Assembly: GCA_036723975.1 (NCBI GenBank)
Contig: DAIMGJ010000003.1
Location: forward strand, 62,001 to 126,000
Reading direction: 5' to 3'
DNA from: JAILEN01 sp036723975
GTDB taxonomy: Bacteria > Bacillota > Clostridia > Lachnospirales > Lachnospiraceae
Length of the DNA stretch: 64,000 bases
Each line of letters opens with the position of its first letter. Position 1 is the stretch's first letter. The notes below the pieces were generated by a model. The model was not told the DNA's origin. It did no database searches and saw nothing but the letters and a program-made list of their open reading frames with translations. Position numbers and translations under genes: made by a program. Of the stretch, positions 50,358-58,800 are shown in pieces.

Positions 50358-52460
50358 ATGATGGAAAAGAAAAGTGTAACAGACATTTTTGGCTCAATGG
50401 TATTTGACGATCGCGTCATGTGTGCTCGTCTTTCTGCGGATGTGTATGCGTCATTAAAAAAGACCATTGATGAAAATGCAAAACTAGATGTGGCTGTAGC
50501 AGAAGCGGTAGCTACCGAAATGCGAAATTGGGCAGTGGAGAAAGGTGCCACACATTTTACCCATTGGTTCCAGCCATTAACCGGAGTTACGGCAGAAAAG
50601 CATGACAGTTTTATTTCTCCTTCTCCTGACGGTGGTGTGATTATGGAGTTTTCCGGCAAAGAGTTAATTAAAGGTGAGCCGGATGCTTCTTCCTTCCCTT
50701 CCGGAGGAATCAGAGCTACTTTTGAAGCAAGAGGATATACTGCATGGGATCCGACGTCTTATGCATTTATTAAAGATCACACCCTTTGCATTCCCACTGC
50801 ATTTTGTTCTTATTCCGGAGAAGCTCTTGATAAAAAGACTCCCCTTCTTCGTTCTATGCAGGCCTTGGATCGTCAGGCAAAGCGTATCTTAAAACTCTTT
50901 GGAACAGATGTGAAATATGTTCGTACTTCCGTTGGACCGGAGCAGGAATATTTCTTGGTAGATAAAGAAATGTTTGAAAAGAGACCGGACCTTGTTTATA
51001 CAGGAAGAACTTTATTTGGTGCAATGCCTCCGAAGGGACAGGAATTGGACGATCATTACTTTGGTGTGATTAAACCTCGCGTTACCGCATTTATGGAGGA
51101 CTTAAATGAGGAACTTTGGAAGCTTGGTATTTTAGCAAAGACCGAGCATAACGAAGTAGCTCCTGCACAGCATGAGTTGGCACCGATTTTCTCTACCACA
51201 AACGTGGCTACCGAGCACAACCAGCTTACCATGGAGATTATGCAAAAAGTTGCAAGAAAACACGGTATGGTTTGCTTATTACATGAAAAACCATTTGCAG
51301 GGGTAAACGGTTCCGGAAAGCACAACAACTGGTCCATGGCCACAGATGCAGGTGCAAACCTTTTATCACCCGGGGAAACCCCATATGAAAATGCACAGTT
51401 TTTAACTTTCCTTTGTGCAGTGATTCAGGCAGTGGATGATTATCAGGATTTGCTTCGTCTTTCCGTTGCAACCGCAGGAAACGATCACAGACTTGGCGCA
51501 AACGAGGCACCGCCGGCAATCATTTCTATCTTCCTTGGAGATGAGTTAAGCGCAATTTTAGAGTCAATTAAAAACGATACACCGTACGAAGGACAGGAAA
51601 AGGTCATTATGAAGCTGGGTGTTCATTCTCTTCCCAGATTTTCAAGAGATACCACAGATAGAAACCGTACTTCACCCTTTGCCTTTACCGGAAATAAATT
51701 TGAGTTTAGATCTTTGGGATCTTCCAATTCCATCGCCTGCTGCAACATTATGTTAAACGCAGCGGTAGCGGAAAGTTTAAAGCAGTTTGCGGATCGCTTG
51801 GAAGGTGCAAAAGACTTTGAAAGCGAACTTCATGATTTAATCAAAGAAACCATCAAAAAGCATGAAAGAATTTTATTCAACGGTAATGGTTATAGTGATG
51901 AATGGGTAAAAGAAGCAACGGAAAAAAGAGGTCTTTTAAACTTAAAGACTACCGCCGATGCAATGCCACATCTTTTGGATGAAAAGAATGTAAAGATGCT
52001 TACCGAACATAAGGTATTTACAAAAACAGAGCTTGAATCCAGATGTGAAATCATGTTGGAAAATTACAACAAGACCGTAAATATCGAAGGTCTTACCATG
52101 GTGGATATGGTGCGGAAGAGTTATTTACCTGCCATCGAGCATTATCTACAGAGACTTGCAAAGACCACATCTCTTATGAAGTCTGTAAGTGCAAACGTAA
52201 AATGCAACTATGAGATATCTACAATGGAGCGGTTATCCGAGCTTACGGATTATATTTTGGAGAGAGTAAGAGATTTGGAAGAAGCTTTGGAAAACATCAA
52301 AGATATGGACGATGTGGTAAAAGTATCCGAGGCAATCAGAGATGATGTACTTCCTAAGATGGAACATTTAAGAAAGCATGTGGATGAAGCGGAGATGCTT
52401 ACTTCTGAAGAGTGCTGGCCTGTTCCAAGTTACGGAAAATTATTATTCTCAGTATATTAA
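50358..52460 (+). CDS. glnN: Glutamine synthetase type III
   Basis: 700 residues, in the 690-730 range of the GSIII family and much longer than GSI. Family-typical segments are FASSFPSGGIRATFEARGYTAWDP-like region (about 110-135), SVGPEQEYFLVD (metal Glu, about 196), HNEVAPAQHELAPIF (about 265), and NGSGKHNNWSMATDAGANLL (about 315-334), the last split here to avoid length: GSGKHNNWS is the ATP/metal motif. It makes glutamine from glutamate and ammonia. The start follows GAAGGAGGA. It lies between asnB and amtB, each with its own leader. Confidence 0.93.
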   Translation: MMEKKSVTDIFGSMVFDDRVMCARLSADVYASLKKTIDENAKLDVAVAEAVATEMRNWAVEKGATHFTHWFQPLTGVTAEKHDSFISPSPDGGVIMEFSGKELIKGEPDASSFPSGGIRATFEARGYTAWDPTSYAFIKDHTLCIPTAFCSYSGEALDKKTPLLRSMQALDRQAKRILKLFGTDVKYVRTSVGPEQEYFLVDKEMFEKRPDLVYTGRTLFGAMPPKGQELDDHYFGVIKPRVTAFMEDLNEELWKLGILAKTEHNEVAPAQHELAPIFSTTNVATEHNQLTMEIMQKVARKHGMVCLLHEKPFAGVNGSGKHNNWSMATDAGANLLSPGETPYENAQFLTFLCAVIQAVDDYQDLLRLSVATAGNDHRLGANEAPPAIISIFLGDELSAILESIKNDTPYEGQEKVIMKLGVHSLPRFSRDTTDRNRTSPFAFTGNKFEFRSLGSSNSIACCNIMLNAAVAESLKQFADRLEGAKDFESELHDLIKETIKKHERILFNGNGYSDEWVKEATEKRGLLNLKTTADAMPHLLDEKNVKMLTEHKVFTKTELESRCEIMLENYNKTVNIEGLTMVDMVRKSYLPAIEHYLQRLAKTTSLMKSVSANVKCNYEISTMERLSELTDYILERVRDLEEALENIKDMDDVVKVSEAIRDDVLPKMEHLRKHVDEAEMLTSEECWPVPSYGKLLFSVY

Positions 52461-52510
52461 ATATAAGGGAGACAGCAGACCTGTCCCCGATACGATAAAT
52501 TTCAGAAATA

Positions 52511-52561
52511 ACAGTCATCCCACAAAGGCGTGGTTCCTATGGTGGGGTGGCTGTTTTTTTT
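52511..52561 (+). promoter_or_regulatory. amtB leader: AAAGGC-loop hairpin overlapping an intrinsic terminator
   Basis: Hairpin CCAC-[AAAGGC]-GTGG (52520-52533) holds the shared motif ACAAAGGCGT. The terminator uses ACAGTCATCCCAC (52511-52523) with GTGGGGTGGCTGT (52542-52554) and a T8 tail. Here the 5' arm of the small hairpin, not the 3' arm, is shared with the terminator, but mutual exclusion is the same. A bulged hairpin (GGG-ACAG / CTGT-CCC) lies further upstream at 52468-52488. Confidence 0.72.
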
Positions 52562-52579
52562 AATAAGGAGGTAAATGTT

Positions 52580-54337
52580 ATGGAAGAAATGATGGAACTT
52601 TTTCGAGGAGAGCTATTTGGCGTTTGGTTTTTAATCGGCGCCGCATTGGTATTTTGGATGCAGGCAGGATTTGCCATGGTAGAGACTGGTTTTACCAGAG
52701 CAAAAAATGCCGGCAACATCTTGATGAAAAACTTAATGGATTTTTGTATCGGATGTTGTGTGTTTATTTTAATCGGATTCGGACTTCTTTTGGGCGAAGA
52801 CTTGTTCGGATTCATTGGTAAGCCGGGATTTGATATCTTTACCGGCTACGGAAGCTTTGATTGGTCAAACTTCATTTTTAACCTGGTATTCTGTGCAACA
52901 ACAGCAACCATTGTTTCCGGTGCTATGGCAGAGCGTACCAAGTTCTTAAGCTACTGCGTATACTCCGGTGTAATTTCCGCTTTGATTTATCCCATTGAAG
53001 CACACTGGATTTGGGGCGGCGGCTGGCTTTCTCAGATGGGCTTCCACGATTTTGCGGGAAGCTGTGCCATCCATATGGTAGGTGGTATCGCAGCCTTGGT
53101 TGGTGCTTTAATGGTTGGGCCTCGTATCGGAAAGTTTGAAAGAGATAAAGCCGGAAAAGTTGTAAAGGTAAATGCTTTCCCGGGACATAACATCGTAATC
53201 GGAGCCCTCGGTGTATTTATTCTTTGGCTTGGTTGGTATGGATTTAACGGTGCTGCTTGTACATCCGTAGATCAGTTGGCAAGCGTATTTGTAACCACCA
53301 CCATCGCTCCTTCTGTAGCAACGGTGGTATGCATGGTATTTACCTGGGTAAAATTCGGTAAGCCGGATGTTTCCATGTGCTTGAACGCTTCTTTGGCAGG
53401 ACTTGTAGCAATCACAGCGCCTTGTGATGTAACCGATGCTTTCGGTGCTATCGTTATCGGTGCCGTAGCAGGACTTTTAGTTTGCGTTGGCGTATGGTTC
53501 TTAGATTACAAACTTCATATTGACGATCCGGTTGGTGCTGTTGCAGTACATATGTTAAACGGTATCTGGGGAACTTTGGCAACCGGACTTTTTGCTACCA
53601 CAAAGGCTCCGGGAAATGACTCTTTGGTAGGACTTTTCTACGGCGGCGGATTTAAGCTTCTCGGAATCCAGTTCTTGGGATTTGTATCCGTAGCAGCTTG
53701 GACCGTACTTACCATGACAGTGGTATTTACTTTGATTAAATTAGTTTTTGGCCTTCGTGTTTCCGAAGAAGAGGAAATCGAAGGTTTGGATACCATGGAG
53801 CACGGCTTATCCTCTGCTTATGCAGGCTTTTCTATCGTAGATATGACAGAAGCATCTATGCTTACCAATGAAAATACATCTCTTGGAATTAGCGAATATG
53901 AAGCAGCTTCCGAAGCCATGAAGAAGGCCAGCGTACCGGTTGCCAATATGGCATCTGCTGTATCCAAAACTCCTTTGGAATCACCGATTAATAAGATTGT
54001 GATTATTACAAAGCTTTCCCGCTATGACAAGATTAAGAAAGCATTAAACGAACTTGGTGTAACCGGTATCACAGTGACACAGGTTACAGGCTGTGGTATC
54101 CAGAAAGGTGCCGGCCAGATGTACCGTGGAGTTGAGATGGATATGACTTTACTTCCGAAGATTAAGTTGGAAGTGGTTGTATCTAAGATTCCTGTGGATG
54201 CGGTCATCGAGGCAGCAAAGAAAGCTCTTTATACCGGAAAGATCGGCGACGGAAAAATCTTTGTATATCCGGTTAGCCGCGTAGTTAAGATCCGTACCGG
54301 TGAAGAAAACTATGATGCACTTCAGGATGTAGAATAG
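52580..54337 (+). CDS. amtB: Ammonium transporter fused to a PII signalling domain
   Basis: 585 residues. Residues 1-400 are an Amt/Mep channel with about 11 TM helices (FWMQAGFAMVETGFTRAKN, the GAMAERTKF and AHWIWGGGWL motifs). After a linker of about 60 residues, a complete GlnB/GlnK-like domain fills residues about 470-580 (INKIVIITKL..., TVTQVTGCGIQKG, VYPVSRVVKIRTGEE). In E. coli GlnK is a separate protein that blocks AmtB; here both are one chain. The T-loop reads GVEMDMTLLPK, so Met replaces the Tyr51 that is uridylylated in E. coli. ATG 52580 follows AAGGAGG. Confidence 0.92.
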   Translation: MEEMMELFRGELFGVWFLIGAALVFWMQAGFAMVETGFTRAKNAGNILMKNLMDFCIGCCVFILIGFGLLLGEDLFGFIGKPGFDIFTGYGSFDWSNFIFNLVFCATTATIVSGAMAERTKFLSYCVYSGVISALIYPIEAHWIWGGGWLSQMGFHDFAGSCAIHMVGGIAALVGALMVGPRIGKFERDKAGKVVKVNAFPGHNIVIGALGVFILWLGWYGFNGAACTSVDQLASVFVTTTIAPSVATVVCMVFTWVKFGKPDVSMCLNASLAGLVAITAPCDVTDAFGAIVIGAVAGLLVCVGVWFLDYKLHIDDPVGAVAVHMLNGIWGTLATGLFATTKAPGNDSLVGLFYGGGFKLLGIQFLGFVSVAAWTVLTMTVVFTLIKLVFGLRVSEEEEIEGLDTMEHGLSSAYAGFSIVDMTEASMLTNENTSLGISEYEAASEAMKKASVPVANMASAVSKTPLESPINKIVIITKLSRYDKIKKALNELGVTGITVTQVTGCGIQKGAGQMYRGVEMDMTLLPKIKLEVVVSKIPVDAVIEAAKKALYTGKIGDGKIFVYPVSRVVKIRTGEENYDALQDVE

Positions 54338-54352
54338 TGAGTAAATGTTCAT

Positions 54353-54381
54353 TTGACTTCTCTTCACGATAGAAGTATAAT
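54353..54381 (+). promoter_or_regulatory. Sigma-A promoter of the purF-gltB-dapL-pyrG-glnA operon
   Basis: TTGACT, 17-base spacer, TATAAT. The predicted start (about 54388) coincides with the first base of the leader hairpin. Confidence 0.82.
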
Positions 54382-54388
54382 TCTTCGT

Positions 54389-54434
54389 GAAGCAAAGGCG
54401 CTTCGAGTTTAAGCTCGAAGTGCCTTCTTTTTTT
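54389..54434 (+). promoter_or_regulatory. purF leader: AAAGGC-loop hairpin overlapping an intrinsic terminator
   Basis: Hairpin GAAGC-[AAAGGC]-GCTTC (54389-54404), perfect five-bp stem, motif GCAAAGGCGC. Its loop end and 3' arm form the 5' arm of the terminator AAGGCGCTTCGAG with CTCGAAGTGCCTT (54395-54426), then C and T7. The ribosome binding site of purF comes right after. Same logic as the asnB and glnA-III leaders. Confidence 0.78.
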
Positions 54435-54456
54435 GCAAAAAAAGGAGTAGAGAGTT

Positions 54457-55836
54457 TTGGATTTTAATTTTGATAAGCTTCATGAGGAATGTGGTGTGTT
54501 TGGAATCTATGCACCCGCCGGGGAAGAAGTGGCAGAGGATATTTACTACGGTTTAATCGCCTTGCAGCACAGAGGACAGGAATCTGCAGGCATGTCGGTT
54601 TCCGATACCATTGGACCCAAAGGAAACATTTCCACAAAAAAGGGGATGGGACTGGTAAGCGAGGTGTTTACAAAAGATACCTTATCTTCCATACATGGAA
54701 ACATCGGTGTGGGACATGTGCGCTATTCCACCACCGGCGGAAGCCTGATTGAAAACGCACAGCCAATTGCCATGAACTATATCAAAGGAACCCTGGCATT
54801 GGTTCATAACGGAAACATTCAAAATGCAAACGAACTTAAAAACGAGCAGATGTATCGGGGACAAGCCCACTATACTACCACAGATTCCGAGGTGTTGGCC
54901 TATGAAATCGTAAGCGAACGGGTAAAAACAGACACCATTGAAGATGCGGTAAAAAGTGCGGCAAATAAACTCCGAGGCGGATATGCCTGCCTTGTAATGA
55001 GCCCGAGAAAACTTATCGCCATTCGGGATCCCTACGGCATCAAACCGTTAGTCATGGGAAAGCGAAAGGATGCGTATATCTTTGCTTCTGAAAGTGCAGC
55101 CATAAAGGCAGTGGGAGGAACCTTAATCCGCGACGTGCTTCCGGGAGAAATCATTACCGTAACCGGTGAAGGTATCTTTTATGACAGACTCTCAGATATG
55201 AAGAAGGAAGCCCATTGTATTTTTGAATATATATATTTTGCCAGAAATGATTCGGTGATCGACCAGATTTTTGTTCATGATGCGAGAGTCAATGCAGGAC
55301 GTGCACTTGCAAGAAAAAACAAGGTGGAAGCGGATGTGGTCATCGGTGTTCCAGATTCCGGACTGGTGGCGGCGGAAGGCTATGCATTGGAATCCGGTAT
55401 TCCCTTTGCTTTGGGATTTCATAAAAACAGTTACGTGGGAAGAAGCTTTATTAAGCCCACGGACGAAGAACGAAAAAATGCGGTGCATATGAAACTTTCC
55501 ATCTTGGAACATGTGGTATATGGAAAGCGTGTGGTTTTGATTGATGACTCTATCGTTCGAGGAACCACCATGCGCCAGATTATTAATATGATGCGAGATG
55601 CAGGCGCTTCGGAAGTGCATGTACGAATTTCTTCTCCCCCATTTTTATATCCCTGCTACTACGGCACGGATGTACCTACTTCCGGACAGCTGATTGCGTC
55701 AAAACACTCAACAGAAGAAGTTAGAAAGCGCATCGGAGCGGATTCCTTATCTTATTTGGAACTTTCGGATTTTACTTCCATGGTGGGAAATTTACCGATT
55801 TGCTGTGCGTGTTTTGACAACAAGTATCCGGTTTAG
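54457..55836 (+). CDS. purF: Amidophosphoribosyltransferase
   Basis: 459 residues. A short propeptide (MDFNFDKLHEE) precedes Cys12, the mature N-terminal glutaminase nucleophile (CGVFGIYA). LQHRGQESAG follows. The PRPP-binding motif VVLIDDSIVRGTTM is near residue 365. The Cys residues near the C-terminus (YYGTDVPT upstream, CCACFDNKYPV at the end) fit the Fe-S form of the enzyme. It commits PRPP and glutamine to purine synthesis. The start is TTG with AAAGGAG upstream. The stop is ten bases before gltB. This is an unusual place for purF, which normally sits in a pur operon. Confidence 0.94.
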   Translation: MDFNFDKLHEECGVFGIYAPAGEEVAEDIYYGLIALQHRGQESAGMSVSDTIGPKGNISTKKGMGLVSEVFTKDTLSSIHGNIGVGHVRYSTTGGSLIENAQPIAMNYIKGTLALVHNGNIQNANELKNEQMYRGQAHYTTTDSEVLAYEIVSERVKTDTIEDAVKSAANKLRGGYACLVMSPRKLIAIRDPYGIKPLVMGKRKDAYIFASESAAIKAVGGTLIRDVLPGEIITVTGEGIFYDRLSDMKKEAHCIFEYIYFARNDSVIDQIFVHDARVNAGRALARKNKVEADVVIGVPDSGLVAAEGYALESGIPFALGFHKNSYVGRSFIKPTDEERKNAVHMKLSILEHVVYGKRVVLIDDSIVRGTTMRQIINMMRDAGASEVHVRISSPPFLYPCYYGTDVPTSGQLIASKHSTEEVRKRIGADSLSYLELSDFTSMVGNLPICCACFDNKYPV

Positions 55837-55846
55837 GAGGACTGAT

Positions 55847-58800
55847 ATGAGTAAAGAATTATTACAAGAAATTGAACAAAACGGACTGTATCGGTCTGCG
55901 TTTGAGCATGATAACTGCGGTATCGGTGCCATTATTGATATTGAAGGACGCCCGGGACATGCACTGGTTTCGGATGCCCTTTCTATCGTAGAAAAATTAG
56001 AGCATCGTGCCGGTAAAGACGCAGAAGGAAAAACCGGTGACGGTGTGGGTATCTTAACCCAGATTCCCCATAAGTTTTTTGTTAAGGAAATGAAAAAACA
56101 AGGAGTAGAGCTTCCTGCTGCACGTCAGTATGGTGTGGGTATGTTTTTCTTTTCCCGGGAAGAAGAGGATTTCTTGCGTGAAAAATCTATGTTTGAAATC
56201 ATCGCAAAAAAAAGCGGGCTTTCTATTTTAGGATGGAGAGAAGTCCCATCCAATCCGGATGTTTTGGGAACGAAGGCAAAGGAATGCATGCCTTCCATTT
56301 GGCAAGCCTTTATTGCTCGTCCAATGGAAGCAAAAACAGACATTGATTTTGATCGCATGCTTTATATTGTTCGTCGTGAGTTTGAGCAAAGTTCCACAGA
56401 GACCTATGTCCCTTCTTTATCTTGTCGAACCATTGTGTACAAAGGCATGTTTTTGGTAGGACAGCTTCGTACCTTTTTTGTGGATTTGTGTGATAAGGAG
56501 TATGAGTCTGCTATTGCCATGGTGCATTCCAGATTCTCTACAAATACATCTCCAAGTTGGAATCGTGCGCATCCAAATCGTTTCATTGTACATAACGGTG
56601 AGATTAATACCATTAAGGGAAACGCAGATAAAATGCTGGCCAGAGAAGAGACCATGCATACGGATGTCTTTTCTGCCGAGGATATGACAAAGGTGCTTCC
56701 GGTTGTTTCTCAAAGCGGATCCGATTCTGCCATGCTTGACAACACATTGGAATTTTTGGTGATGAGCGGTATGCCCCTTCCTTTGGCGGCAAGTATTATG
56801 ATTCCGGAACCCTGGGCACATAATGAAACCCTTTCCCAGGAGGAGCGGGATTTTTACCAGTATTATGCAACCATGATGGAGCCTTGGGACGGACCGGCAT
56901 CCATTTTGTTTTCCGACGGAGATGTGATGGGTGCGATTTTGGATCGAAACGGCCTACGTCCATCCAGATATTATGTCATGGACGACGGAAGATTAATTCT
57001 TTCTTCCGAGGTGGGCGTTTTGGAATTGGATGAACGTCACATCGTGAAAAAGGAACGTTTGCATCCGGGTAAAATTCTTCTTGTGGATACCAAACAAAAA
57101 AAGATTATCTATGATGAAGAAATCAAGGAAATCTATGCGCATGCAAAACCATATGGGGAATGGCTGGATGCAAATCTTTTGACGTTGGCGTCTTTAAAGA
57201 TTCCAAACAAAAAAGTTAGAAGTTATGATGCAACAGAGCGTGCAAAACTTCAAAAAGCATTTGGATACACTTTGGAAAACTATCAGGACAGTATTTTGTT
57301 CATGGCATTAAACGGAACGGAAGCCATTGGATCCATGGGTGTGGATACCCCGATTGCGCCCTTGTCCGGTGAGTATCAGCCGCTGTTTTATTATTTTAAG
57401 CAGCTCTTTGCACAGGTAACCAATCCGCCCATTGATGCACAGCGTGAGGAAATCGTAACTTCCCGTACGGTGTATTTGGGAACCAACGGAAATCTTTTGG
57501 AAGAAAAACCGGAAAACTGTCAGGTATTAAAAATCAATAATCCGATTTTAACAGACCTTGATTTATTAAAAATTGAAGATTTGAAAAAAGACGGATTCAA
57601 GGTGGAAAAGGTATCGCTTTTATACTTTAAGAGAACACCGATGAAACGTGTGTTAAATCATTTGTTTGTAAACGTGGACAAGGCCTATCGCGAGGGAGCA
57701 AATATCCTTATTTTGTCCGATCGCGGCGTGGATGAAAACCATGTGGCCATTCCGTCTCTTCTTGCAGTGGCAGCAGTACATAAGTATTTGGTTGATACCA
57801 AAAAGTGTACCGCCATGTCCATTATCGTAGAATCCGGAGAGCCTTGCGAAGTCCATCACTTTGCAACTCTTTTGGGATATGGTGCATCTGCGGTAAATCC
57901 GTATCTTGCTCACGCCACCATTGGGCAACTTGTGGAAGAGGATAAACTGGATAAGGATTATTATGCTGCAGTGGAAGATTATGACAATGCAGTACTTTTC
58001 GGTATCGTAAAGATTGCATCCAAAATGGGTATTTCTACCATTCAGTCTTATCAGGGAAGTAAGATGTTCGAGGCCATCGGTATTTCCAAACAGGTTATCG
58101 ATGAATACTTTACGGATACGGTAAGTCGTGTGGACGGAATCGATTTGGAAGATATTGCAAAAGCCTATGACGATCAACATTCCAAAGCCTTTGATCTTTT
58201 GGGTCGTTCAACGGATTTAACCTTAACTGCATCCGGAAGACATAAACGTACGGCGCAAGGCGAACATCACAGATACAATCCCCAGACCATCCATATGCTG
58301 CAACAGGCAACCTGGGAAGGAGACTATGAAAAGTTTAAAACTTATTCTTCCATGGTGAATGATGAGCATACCGGTTATCTTCGCTCCCTTTTGGAATTTA
58401 AATATCCGAAAAAGGGTATCGCTTTAGAAGAAGTGGAAAGTGAAGAAGAGATTGTAAAGCGTTTCAAAACCGGAGCCATGTCCTACGGTTCTATTTCGGA
58501 AGAAGCCCATGAAGCGCTGGCAGTGGCCATGAATCACCTGCACGGAAAATCCAACAGCGGTGAGGGTGGTGAAAGCGATGAACGTATCCTTTCTGCCGGA
58601 ACAAATCATGACAGAAGTTCTGCCATCAAGCAGGTGGCCAGCGGACGATTTGGTGTTACCAGCCGTTACTTGGTAAGCGCAAAAGAGATTCAGATTAAAA
58701 TGGCTCAGGGTGCAAAACCGGGAGAAGGGGGACACCTTCCCGGAAAGAAAGTCTATCCATGGATTGCAAAGACCAGACACTCCACACCGGGAGTAAGTTT

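Noticed and set aside
48610..54456. Glutamine riboswitch (glnA or downstream-peptide motif) as explanation of the nitrogen leaders
   Set aside because: The leaders are about 45 bases of one short stem plus terminator. The known glutamine aptamers are larger and have conserved junction sequences that are absent.
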